A stretch of 64,000 nt of DNA. Source: Mucilaginibacter geliditolerans (GTDB lineage: Bacteria; Bacteroidota; Bacteroidia; Sphingobacteriales; Sphingobacteriaceae). Position numbers and translations under genes: made by a program. Below are positions 51,151 through 59,969 of this stretch, piece after piece; the stretch's first letter is position 1, and each line of letters opens with the position of its first letter. The stretch covers positions 186,001 through 250,000 of the forward strand of contig NZ_JACHBY010000002.1 of NCBI RefSeq assembly GCF_014200495.1, read 5' to 3'. The notes under the pieces are model-generated. The model was not told the origin of the DNA, ran no database searches, and was given only the letters and a program-made list of their open reading frames with translations.

Positions 51151-52617
51151 TCAATTAGCGGTTAAAGTGAATTTTAGCGGATTATCCGTGCGGAAAGGCA
51201 CAGCGGGTAAACCATCCTTGTTATAAAAATTGGGTTCGGCTACTTCCGTCCACCCAAAGCGTACAGCTACAGGTGCAGGCACTTCCCGCGAGGAAACTTC
51301 TACCTTATTGCCTTTAATTATTGCGGTAGCATTTACAAATTTGCCATCGCTGCCAGCTATAGCGAAATAATTGAGCGGCTTACCATCATGACTTACAAGG
51401 CCACTGCCGGTATATTTAAAATCAAGAATGATCTTATTGCCCTTCACCTTCATTTTATCATACATCGGGCCTGAGAAAACAACTTTTTTGCCGTAAGTAT
51501 TAGCCAATGCCTGCAGCTCCAAACGCTGACCTACCACCCATTTAAAAGCCGGGTGGATATTGGTCAATGAATCATTCAGATCGGTAGTAACGATCATACC
51601 TGTATGTGGTATTTTGAGGGCCATGGTCTGAGCCTCGCGTAATTCGGGCTCAGTATAAATAGTAAATGGGATATTGGTGCTGCTTTTAGCCCTTGAATAA
51701 TAAAAAGGCGCTATCTGCACATAATAGAACGGCAGGTTTTTATCATTCCATAACTTGCGCCACCAATGGATAAGTGCTTCCATTTTGTAGGTATAGCTGA
51801 TGGTTTCAGCTAAATAACTGCTGCTTTCGCCCTGGTACCATAAAAAACCGCGCAATGCATAAGGCGCAACGGGGGCTATCATATTCACATATAGTTTACC
51901 TGGATCACCATCTATTTTGTAGTTAGTATCCTTAAAATATGGGATCTCGTCAAATGCTTCGCGTGGCATCCATGGTTCGATTCGGCTGCCGCTAATGGCA
52001 GAGCAGATGATACCCACGGGAACTTTCAGATCGTGATTCAGGTTTTTGCCGAAAAAATATCCGGCAGCCGAAAAATCCCTGAGCGCTGTGCCTTCTGCAA
52101 TATCCCAACCTGCATGTGTTGAATCAGGCTTTCTCAAATTCTTTTGTGTTACCAAAAAGATCCTGATCTGTGGGTTATGCGCCCTGTCGAGCTCATCAAT
52201 TGGCGAGTTGACCGTACTGGTATCGGGCCTGTGTACTTTGCTGTTCTTGCGCATTTCGTACGACATGTTTGATTGCCCTGAACATAGCCACACCTCGCCT
52301 ACTAAAATATTTTCGAGCTTTATGGTGTTAGTTCCCTTAATTTCTAAAACCTGCGGCGTTGCCGATGCTTGCATTGGATCGAGCATTATTTGCCAGTTAC
52401 CTGCCGCATCGGCAGTTGTTTTTTTAGTTTGATCGTTAAACTTTACGGTAATAGCCTCACCCGCTGCTGCGGTGCCCCAAACAGGTACAGGTTTATTACG
52501 CTGCAGCACCATGTTATTACCCAATATTTTAGGTAATACAATTTCGGCATAGCCAGTACTTGTCAAAGCTATACAGCCTAATAAAAAAACGATTGCGATA
52601 TATTTTTTAGCAGCCAT
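51151..52617 (-). CDS. Sialate O-acetylesterase-like SGNH esterase, secreted
   Basis: This 488-residue protein belongs to the SGNH/DUF303 (SASA) esterases. The signal peptide is about 24 residues. The N-terminal beta-rich segment LPKILGNNMVLQRNKPVPVWG and the GEVWLCSGQSNMSYEM block, with Ser116 in GQSNM as the likely nucleophile, are diagnostic. FLWYQGESSS and HPAFKWVVGQRL hold later conserved residues. In pectin loci these enzymes remove acetyl groups from sugar residues. It shares one base with the start of the gene upstream in the operon. Confidence 0.93.
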   Translation of the reverse strand: MAAKKYIAIVFLLGCIALTSTGYAEIVLPKILGNNMVLQRNKPVPVWGTAAAGEAITVKFNDQTKKTTADAAGNWQIMLDPMQASATPQVLEIKGTNTIKLENILVGEVWLCSGQSNMSYEMRKNSKVHRPDTSTVNSPIDELDRAHNPQIRIFLVTQKNLRKPDSTHAGWDIAEGTALRDFSAAGYFFGKNLNHDLKVPVGIICSAISGSRIEPWMPREAFDEIPYFKDTNYKIDGDPGKLYVNMIAPVAPYALRGFLWYQGESSSYLAETISYTYKMEALIHWWRKLWNDKNLPFYYVQIAPFYYSRAKSSTNIPFTIYTEPELREAQTMALKIPHTGMIVTTDLNDSLTNIHPAFKWVVGQRLELQALANTYGKKVVFSGPMYDKMKVKGNKIILDFKYTGSGLVSHDGKPLNYFAIAGSDGKFVNATAIIKGNKVEVSSREVPAPVAVRFGWTEVAEPNFYNKDGLPAVPFRTDNPLKFTLTAN

Positions 52618-54461
52618 TAGTATCCCGAAGTTTTAAATGATGTAATATAAAATGCAGCAGGCGTTACTGACTCCCCGGCTTTGGGTTGGTCATAATCCTG
52701 ATCGGTTGGGGTATCTGCGTAAGGGAAGCGCCTTATATCGCCGGTACGGAAAACAACCCGGTTAACATTCAGCACAGGCGCGAAAAACAAGGCAGTAAGC
52801 ACATCCTTACCATTCACATTCACCGTATAAAAACGGGTATCAGTATTTAATTTTATGCTGATATGATACGGCGTGTTAGCCGTGTACTTGAGCATATTTT
52901 TAGAGCGATAACCTGTTTTTGCCTTAAAAACTCCGGTTGAATCGAACGTTAACCTTAGAGCTGCATCACCGCTGGCGTTTTGCACTTCGATGTCAAGCAT
53001 CCCCGTATTATTTTGTGCAGGGATGATGGTAAAATCTGCGATCAGTTTTTTTGATTCAGGCACTATGCGTTCGGCTTTGGCATAATCAAATTTGTCCCAG
53101 TCTTTGAGCGCTAAGACTCGTGTACCGTCAGGCGCTTTATCAATATTAACGGGTGCCCATAACGAACTATAGGTGTTCCACTTTTCAAGTTCCTTACCGG
53201 CGGGCAGGTCATTAAATACTTCGTTGGCTTGTTCCAATGTTACATCTGTGATCGGTACCGGGATGGATGACACCCAGATATCTTCCTTATTCATGCTGTA
53301 AGTAACCCACAGCTTGCCATCTGGTGGTACACCGTTTCCTTCTTCAATCCCCCGGGTATATTGCGGGCCGTATGATTTATAGTTGCCGCCATAACGCATG
53401 GTTGGGATCTCGCCGTTTACCAGCAGCAGGTTGGTATAGTTTAACCCATCTTGGCTAACAGAAATACCCAGCGGCCACCTGAATTCCGATGGATTATAAA
53501 CTGTAGCATATTTACCATCAGATGTGCGCTGCCCCCATATTTTAGCATTGCTGGTTACAAATCGCGGCGCGCGACTGGCATTGGCCGGCCATGTTTTGCC
53601 ATTATCCGTGCTTATAGCGGTTAATGCATATTTCCATAAACCAACCACTCGTCCATCAGGTAAATGATAGAAGTTAAAAGCTTTATAATCCTTATGCAAT
53701 GGGATTAACGGATCTTTACGATCAGTTTCCTCCTGCCACTGCATCATCATTAAAGGGTTTGCCATTAGCTCATCGCAGGCTTGCACAAAACCTTTATCTT
53801 TACTGGTTTTATAAAATGGGTACGAGGTGTTTTGCTCGTTCCATTTGGGGTTATAATGGATGAAATAAATGGGGCCAAATTTCCCGCTGGGATAAACTTC
53901 TCTTATTACCCTGCCAATTCCCTGGCCGTCGTTTGGATCATCGTGCGCATCCAAACAAATACCATAAAAACCAAGCACTAATAAGCGTTTTGATTTAGCG
54001 GTATAAAAGCCCATACGCTGGTGCATAACAGCGTACAGATCTTTTGCTACTCCGGGATGATCTTCTTTTGTAGTACCATCGGGAATTTTATATTGCGGGA
54101 AAACAACCGTCGGTTTAGACCAGGTCGCGCCATCTTTTGAGGTGATCAGCAGGGTTTGCCCCGGAGGCACGCTTTCACCTACTTTATCGCTCAAATACTC
54201 TACATAAAAAGTATTGTTCCAGTAAGCCAGCATAGGCTGGTGGTTATAGGTAAAGCCAAAACCATCGGCCTGATCAGGATGCTCGCGATTAGCTCGGAAG
54301 ATCTGCATGCTATGTACACCGATCACCGGGCTTAGTCTGCCGTTGTGGTAATCCACATTAGCTACCGTATTACCGGTATACCTCACTGTGTCCTGCGCTT
54401 TGGTAGCCGACCAGCATCCGGCAATTGTTATGAATAATATGGCTATTTTAATTTTAAGCAT
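52617..54461 (-). CDS. Secreted beta-propeller protein with C-terminal jelly-roll-like domain, function unknown
   Basis: This 614-residue protein has a signal peptide (to about residue 22, TKAQ). The first 400 residues look like a beta-propeller with sialidase-like turns: TLLITSKDGATWSKPTVVF, ALTAISTDNGKTWPAN and LGISVSQDGLNYTNLL. About 170 residues at the end (ADFTIIPAQNNTGMLDIEV to VFRTGDIRRFP) form a jelly-roll or LamG-like module. Some rhamnose-glucuronate lyases (PL27 and PL42) are propeller proteins, so a lyase cutting rhamnose-uronate bonds is conceivable, but I saw no diagnostic residue. It is internal to the PUL. Confidence 0.82.
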   Translation of the reverse strand: MLKIKIAILFITIAGCWSATKAQDTVRYTGNTVANVDYHNGRLSPVIGVHSMQIFRANREHPDQADGFGFTYNHQPMLAYWNNTFYVEYLSDKVGESVPPGQTLLITSKDGATWSKPTVVFPQYKIPDGTTKEDHPGVAKDLYAVMHQRMGFYTAKSKRLLVLGFYGICLDAHDDPNDGQGIGRVIREVYPSGKFGPIYFIHYNPKWNEQNTSYPFYKTSKDKGFVQACDELMANPLMMMQWQEETDRKDPLIPLHKDYKAFNFYHLPDGRVVGLWKYALTAISTDNGKTWPANASRAPRFVTSNAKIWGQRTSDGKYATVYNPSEFRWPLGISVSQDGLNYTNLLLVNGEIPTMRYGGNYKSYGPQYTRGIEEGNGVPPDGKLWVTYSMNKEDIWVSSIPVPITDVTLEQANEVFNDLPAGKELEKWNTYSSLWAPVNIDKAPDGTRVLALKDWDKFDYAKAERIVPESKKLIADFTIIPAQNNTGMLDIEVQNASGDAALRLTFDSTGVFKAKTGYRSKNMLKYTANTPYHISIKLNTDTRFYTVNVNGKDVLTALFFAPVLNVNRVVFRTGDIRRFPYADTPTDQDYDQPKAGESVTPAAFYITSFKTSGY

Positions 54462-54464
54462 ATC

Positions 54465-55409
54465 TTATTGGTTTACCGGCATCGCGGCAGCTAACTTTAA
54501 TCGTTTCAGCGTTTTTTCGGTCACTTTAAATATTGTACCGTGTTTATGGCCCTGCGGCACATTAACAGAATCGGCTATATTGGTAAATGTTTTAAAATCG
54601 ATTGTACGCATGCATCCGAACTTTTTAAGGCGATAAGAATCATAATAGATCAGCCAGTTATTACCTGCTTTAGTTATCGTCGGCCCTTCTGAATACAGTT
54701 CAGTAAACCGTTGGGAATAATTACTATATGGGCCCAGCGGGTTATTGCTGAAAGCCACCAATATATTGCGATTGGGGCGGGTATTGTCCTTCATTACTAA
54801 TACATATTTGCCTTTGTCCATTTTTACGATTTCGGGGTCTATCACACTAAAACCGGGATCAAGAAATAACTTTGCCGGGGTAAAAGTTTTAAAATTCTTA
54901 GTGGTAGTATAATACAAGCGATGATTGTTATTTTCATCCTCCTCTCCTTTCGGGAAACGGAATGGCACTGTTGAGGCCCAGCTGATAATAAACTGATCTG
55001 CAACATCGTCATAAAACAACTCCGGTGCCCAGGCATTAACCGCGGTTGGTTCATCAGCCATTATATTCAGGTGCTGCTCTGCCGACCAGTGGATCAGGTC
55101 TTTTGATTCGGCATAACCTATGCCGGTATCATTTTTCCAGCCGGTTGTCCAAACCAAATGATAAATACCATCCGGCCCCTGTTGTATAGAAGGATCACGC
55201 ATGATCTTTGCCTCTCCAACTTCAGGCTTGATGAAAATATGATTCAGATCAGTCCAGTGATAAGCATCGTGACTATATAGCAACCTTAAACCTGCGCTTG
55301 CAGGCTCATTAAACGAGGTGAAAAGGTATACGTCTTTCCGGGTATTGCAGGAGAGCAAAACCATACCGGTTAAAATCAAGATGTATATATTTTTAAATCC
55401 CGCCATCAC
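54465..55409 (-). CDS. GH43-like glycosidase, lipoprotein
   Basis: This 314-residue protein has a lipobox (VLLSC, Cys21) and a five-bladed-propeller-sized catalytic domain. The three GH43-type acids appear in order: Asp72 in MRDPSIQQG, Asp191 in SVIDPEIVK and Glu241 in SEGPTITK. The motif NAWAPELFYD is also typical. GH43 members act on arabinose, xylose or galactose linkages, and the sub-family is not clear from reading. A GTG precedes an ATG (55406), so either may be used. The mature protein should be anchored in the outer membrane, exposed to pectin fragments. Confidence 0.86.
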   Translation of the reverse strand: MMAGFKNIYILILTGMVLLSCNTRKDVYLFTSFNEPASAGLRLLYSHDAYHWTDLNHIFIKPEVGEAKIMRDPSIQQGPDGIYHLVWTTGWKNDTGIGYAESKDLIHWSAEQHLNIMADEPTAVNAWAPELFYDDVADQFIISWASTVPFRFPKGEEDENNNHRLYYTTTKNFKTFTPAKLFLDPGFSVIDPEIVKMDKGKYVLVMKDNTRPNRNILVAFSNNPLGPYSNYSQRFTELYSEGPTITKAGNNWLIYYDSYRLKKFGCMRTIDFKTFTNIADSVNVPQGHKHGTIFKVTEKTLKRLKLAAAMPVNQ

Positions 55410-55421
55410 AATTTTCTCAGG

Positions 55422-56792
55422 TTATATAGCATCAAGGATCAGCACCCAATCATTACCATTCGCCGGAGTACCGGGAGGATTAAATTTCGTTATTTTCGAT
55501 TTATTAAAGGTGCCAATAGCTGTAATAATGCCGTTACTGGGGTTATACCACGATGCCTTTATCTTACTACCCGGCAACTTTGTAGTATTGATATCCATAT
55601 CGCGCCCAGTATAAGTGTAAACAAACGCGTAGTTGGTACCACGTGTGGCTATCAGTCTATTATATTTTATTCCCTGACCGTCTGCAATTAAAGATTGATC
55701 TGGCACACGCTCAAAATACGGGCGTGATAGTATCAGCTTTTTTAGATAAACCATTTGCTGCGCACCGGGATCATTAATTGAGTTATACCAAAAACCTTTT
55801 GAACCATATGCGCCAATGGCTTTATCTTTTGGATTATGCATCTGCATCACATCATTGTTGCCATAAGTGTACCCACAGGCACCCGCAAAAACCGACCAGT
55901 AGCCATAGCGCCTTACATCAGCATCAGTCCATTTTGGGAGATTAATATCATGCAAGCCATAAGGGATCTTTTCGTAGGATGGCTCGGCATCCAATGTTGG
56001 TTTAATGGGTGGTTTGTTATAATCAACCTGCACATAGCGCCAGTTATCTTCGCCATAATGGAAATCATCTTTTGATGTATCCTGTTTATAATTCTTATGG
56101 CCCGATTGAAAACTATTAAAACTAAGCCATGATTCATTATGAAACCAGATGGAAGATTGCTTTCTTCCCCGAGGATGGAACGTAATTAAATGAGCAGTAT
56201 CAATAGCGTGTAATGTAGTGCCGATTGCATTCCATACTTTTAATGAATCGCTACCGGCAATATCGCCGCCATTCATCCAGATCACATTACTGTACGATTT
56301 ATACCTGTTCGCTAAAAATGTGGCATATGCTTTAGCCTGAATTTGGTTAGTATGCGCCGCTTTTACTACCGAGCCCCAAATGGGCACCATGGCTACATAC
56401 ATTCCTTTTTCGGCGGCTTTGTTTAGTACCCAATCAATATTGCTCCAATAATTATTTGCTGAATTATTGAAATGAGGTGTAGTTATATTTTTGTTGATGA
56501 GTGCGGAATCGCCGTAGGCATTTGTTTCGGAAAGGCTATGAATTACCATTACCTGTATCACATTAAAGCCCTGTTGGCGGCGTATTTCCAGGTATTTTTC
56601 AGCATCCTCGCGGTTAAGTTTGGAGAAGAGCAGCCAACCGGTATCCCCTAACCAAAAAAATGGCTCGCCATTGGCGGTAAAAAACCGGTGATTAGGCGAT
56701 ACTTTTAAAGTGGGCAATACATCTGCCTCATCGCTTTTTATAGAAAAAAGCAAACAGGAAATAATACCTATCAGAACAATCCTTTTTAACAT
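55422..56792 (-). CDS. GH140 (DUF4038) apiosidase-family glycosidase, secreted
   Basis: This 456-residue protein is of the DUF4038 type: LKVSPNHRFFTANGEPFFWLGDTGW at the start of a TIM barrel, QGFNVIQVMVIHS, and NVIWMNGGDIAGSD. Likely catalytic residues are Asp177 (NGGD) and Glu270 (LDAEPSYE). The C-terminal beta domain ends with KASWYNPSNGI and GNDWVLILD. The characterised GH140 member cleaves the apiose-galacturonate bond of RG-II, so this enzyme suggests RG-II or apiogalacturonan as substrate. A signal peptide of about 20 residues is present. The spacing to both neighbours is under 15 bases. Confidence 0.9.
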   Translation of the reverse strand: MLKRIVLIGIISCLLFSIKSDEADVLPTLKVSPNHRFFTANGEPFFWLGDTGWLLFSKLNREDAEKYLEIRRQQGFNVIQVMVIHSLSETNAYGDSALINKNITTPHFNNSANNYWSNIDWVLNKAAEKGMYVAMVPIWGSVVKAAHTNQIQAKAYATFLANRYKSYSNVIWMNGGDIAGSDSLKVWNAIGTTLHAIDTAHLITFHPRGRKQSSIWFHNESWLSFNSFQSGHKNYKQDTSKDDFHYGEDNWRYVQVDYNKPPIKPTLDAEPSYEKIPYGLHDINLPKWTDADVRRYGYWSVFAGACGYTYGNNDVMQMHNPKDKAIGAYGSKGFWYNSINDPGAQQMVYLKKLILSRPYFERVPDQSLIADGQGIKYNRLIATRGTNYAFVYTYTGRDMDINTTKLPGSKIKASWYNPSNGIITAIGTFNKSKITKFNPPGTPANGNDWVLILDAI

Positions 56793-56798
56793 AATTAT

Positions 56799-59700
56799 TT
56801 AGATACGGATGAGCCATAAAATAGCCTCGCCTGATTTAGGGTTTTTAATTTCAACTCCATTGCCGCCTTTTACCTGTTCCTCGCCCGGTAACGCCTCACC
56901 TGTTTTTGGGTCGATCCATTTTGCTTTATAACTGGCATTGGTTGCAAGGTCGAGATGAATAGTATCAGAATTACTGTAAACTATATATCCTTTTGCCACA
57001 TTACCCAAAGCCCACTGATCTTTCGGATTGCCCGGCAGATCAATACCTTTCATGGCTGATGCATCACTTAAAAATTGCTTATCAGTTGTTGCAGGTAAGG
57101 CAGGTAATGAACCACCTGCTATTAATACGGCCCAGCCAAAATGGTCGTAGCCATCGGCAGAATATAGTACTGCCTTATCAGGATATTTTTGCTTGTACTC
57201 GTGCACTGCACGATAAACCTGCTCAAATGTTGGCGCTTTGGGTTTATAGATGCGTTCCTGCTGGCGAGGTGCAAGGCTCTGGCCTCCATTAGGCGCGTAA
57301 GTTTTGCCGTTACCTTCATAGTACCAATACCGAATGTCGATCACATTGATAACTGAAGATTTTGTGGGATCAGCAAGAATAGCATCCTGCACATCCTTGG
57401 TAGCGCTCAGGCCAACGATCTCTTTCTTTTTGTGCAGCGTTTCCCACTGCTTAATGGTTTCAACCCAAAATTGCATAAAGTGCAGCGGGCCGGTAAACTC
57501 CGCGCTGGTGGTTTGGATAACCCCGTTATTATCAGCAAAATTATCCAGACATTTATTGATATATGCTATCAGTAACTTACGCCTTGCAGGGTCCGTTTCA
57601 TCATAAAATTGCTCAGCCATAAACTGGCGTTTGTCGCCCGCATAGTTTACCGGTTCAGGGAATCCTGTGCCATTGATATTATTGGCAGTTCTCCACGGGA
57701 AATCCGCGTAATGCGCGCCTGCCTCTATAATGTTATGCTGAAAGAAGTTTTGATGGAACAATACCAATCCTTTTTCATCAGCTATATCAGCAAACTGTTT
57801 AAGGCGGCCCCAATACCAGGGGTTGTATTTTGTAAGATCGTATTTACTTAAGCCATCCCATGCCAGATCTTTACCGCTACGGGCAAAAGGTAATTCATAA
57901 AAAGGCGCCCAAACATCCCCATCCATACGGCGGATGCGCTCATGATCATCACGACGACGCTCATACCATAAGCCATAGTTATGCTCTAGTACAATGATAT
58001 TATCTTTTTGCATCCATGTGGCCACATCATCCAGATCATCGGTTAAACCTGTACCTGTACGGCCGGGAACCCAGCGGGTAATGTCGGGCTTTGCTTCTTT
58101 TAGATAATCCGGTTTAACATTACCACTCCACCACGGGGCTTCAAAGTGCTTGCCTAGTAAAACAGTATTACCACGTACCAGCCAGCCATTTGTAACGCTC
58201 ATTTTGGGAGCCATTGTCGGAGTTACTGCTTGTTTGTAACCAATCTCATCAATACTTTTTGCGCCGGATGAGGCGATGCTTATCGGGTTTCTTTTAGATG
58301 CGCCATCAACCCAGTCGCTTATGGTAGTAGCGGGCCGTTTGGCTGCTGCCATTAATGCCGCGGCTTCGGCCACTGTAGGGCTGCTTGACGGTTCTGTTTC
58401 AATCCGTAATATATCAGCTTGTTTGCTAACATCTTTATTTAACCTGTTGGCTAACTGCGCATAATATAAACTGCGTGGGTTTACTGTGCTATTTGAGGAT
58501 TCCCAATACCCATCACCACCAAATTGCGCCCAGGAACCAAAAGACCAGTTTTGCGCGGTTGGCGGTTGATAACAATCAATATGAGCGGCGCTGCAATTCC
58601 ATACAACACTATTGGCAGCGTTCCAGCCTGCGCCCTGCCCGTCCTGACCGCGGTTTATATAACTTAAAGCCTGTCCATCGATATTGGCGACATCAAACAA
58701 TACGCCTGATGCCCAGCTATCAATACCACCACTGAAACTATAAGGTTGCCATGCTGAACATTGCACAAATGCAGTTGGGCCGGGGGCACAAAAACCTGTA
58801 GCGAAATCATGAAAGCCATTTACGGAATATAAACGCTGAAAAAGCGTTTGCCCGCCCATTGTCCAGAAAGTGTTACGGCGATAGCCGCCAATTTCCGATA
58901 TCGGGGCCAATGATTTGCAGTCTTCAACTGTTATGCGGTTAGCGGTTTCTAATACAAAAACTGCCGAGCCCGCGAAATGTTCAAATACCACCTGGCGAAC
59001 CCAGGCATCTGATACGTTTTCCATGGTGATAGCCATCCAGCGATGCGCCTCATCTTTGGGGTTATTTACATCATAAGTTGATTGTAAATGAATATTTTCA
59101 ATGCCGACACGGTCAATTCTGCCGGGCCAGTCGTATTTGGCAACCATACCACCGCCGTAGGTACTATCTAAAGCGGTGGTTAAAGGTGCATCAATAGTTA
59201 TAGTATTTCCATTTATAGCTGTGATCTTCCGATCCCAGTTAATATCACGCTCACCCGGTTTCCAGGCTAAAGCAGTGAGGCCGCCACCAAAATGATCGGT
59301 GCCTAGTTTAGTGATCCAATTCTGTGTACTTGGGCGATGTATGATGATCATATCGCCGGCTTTAAAATCCCCAGGATCAGTAACGTGAAACGTTAATGCG
59401 TTAACAGGTACATAGGCATCTGCTATTTTAATTTCTTTTGATTTTTTACGGTCGTTTTTACCTAAAACCTGTATCAAGGTTGCCCTGTCTTTTCCGGCAC
59501 CTAATAGCATCGTACCATCAGCACCCATACCGCTGCCGCGAAGCACAACACCCGAAGCTTTCATTTTCAGGCTGCCATCAACTTCATAAATACCTTTATT
59601 CAGTAACACAACGCCACGAAAGCCATCGGCACCAACGGGTAATGAAGCCACATAATCCAATGCAGACTGGATGCGCAAAGTAGCATCACCTTTTTTAAGC

Positions 59701-59954
59701 GGAACAATTATCCGTACCGGAACAGTAGGAATTGCCTGTTCTGATGCCATGTAGCCACAATAAGAAAAATCAGGGATTCGGTTGCCGTTCTCATCGGCCT
59801 GATAATTTATTTTTCCATCCTTACCCACAGAAAGCGGTGCAGATGATTGAACAGATTTCTTGTTTTTTTGAGCTATTGCGGGAGTATGCATAAGCATACC
59901 CCCAACAAATAGACCTCCTGACAATAAACCAATTTTAACTCTTGATAATATCAT
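56799..59954 (-). CDS. Large two-part beta-helix protein (DUF6298-like C-terminus), secreted, function unknown
   Basis: This 1051-residue protein has a signal peptide (about residues 1-28, AIAQ). The first half (about 90-520) looks like a parallel beta-helix, with GVVLLNKGIYEVDG, ASGVVLRGSGMG, RVGIENIHLQSTYDV and NRITVEDCKSLAP. The second half (about 640-1051) resembles a glycosidase-type barrel plus a small beta domain, with NIIVLEHNYGLWYERRRDDHERI, GLVLFHQNFFQHNI and IRYWYYEG. I recall this layout as DUF6298-containing, but no enzyme activity is known to me. It sits between PL1 and GH140, so both halves may act on pectin. Confidence 0.82.
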   Translation of the reverse strand: MILSRVKIGLLSGGLFVGGMLMHTPAIAQKNKKSVQSSAPLSVGKDGKINYQADENGNRIPDFSYCGYMASEQAIPTVPVRIIVPLKKGDATLRIQSALDYVASLPVGADGFRGVVLLNKGIYEVDGSLKMKASGVVLRGSGMGADGTMLLGAGKDRATLIQVLGKNDRKKSKEIKIADAYVPVNALTFHVTDPGDFKAGDMIIIHRPSTQNWITKLGTDHFGGGLTALAWKPGERDINWDRKITAINGNTITIDAPLTTALDSTYGGGMVAKYDWPGRIDRVGIENIHLQSTYDVNNPKDEAHRWMAITMENVSDAWVRQVVFEHFAGSAVFVLETANRITVEDCKSLAPISEIGGYRRNTFWTMGGQTLFQRLYSVNGFHDFATGFCAPGPTAFVQCSAWQPYSFSGGIDSWASGVLFDVANIDGQALSYINRGQDGQGAGWNAANSVVWNCSAAHIDCYQPPTAQNWSFGSWAQFGGDGYWESSNSTVNPRSLYYAQLANRLNKDVSKQADILRIETEPSSSPTVAEAAALMAAAKRPATTISDWVDGASKRNPISIASSGAKSIDEIGYKQAVTPTMAPKMSVTNGWLVRGNTVLLGKHFEAPWWSGNVKPDYLKEAKPDITRWVPGRTGTGLTDDLDDVATWMQKDNIIVLEHNYGLWYERRRDDHERIRRMDGDVWAPFYELPFARSGKDLAWDGLSKYDLTKYNPWYWGRLKQFADIADEKGLVLFHQNFFQHNIIEAGAHYADFPWRTANNINGTGFPEPVNYAGDKRQFMAEQFYDETDPARRKLLIAYINKCLDNFADNNGVIQTTSAEFTGPLHFMQFWVETIKQWETLHKKKEIVGLSATKDVQDAILADPTKSSVINVIDIRYWYYEGNGKTYAPNGGQSLAPRQQERIYKPKAPTFEQVYRAVHEYKQKYPDKAVLYSADGYDHFGWAVLIAGGSLPALPATTDKQFLSDASAMKGIDLPGNPKDQWALGNVAKGYIVYSNSDTIHLDLATNASYKAKWIDPKTGEALPGEEQVKGGNGVEIKNPKSGEAILWLIRI

Positions 59955-59969
59955 TATGCTTTTACCCTA

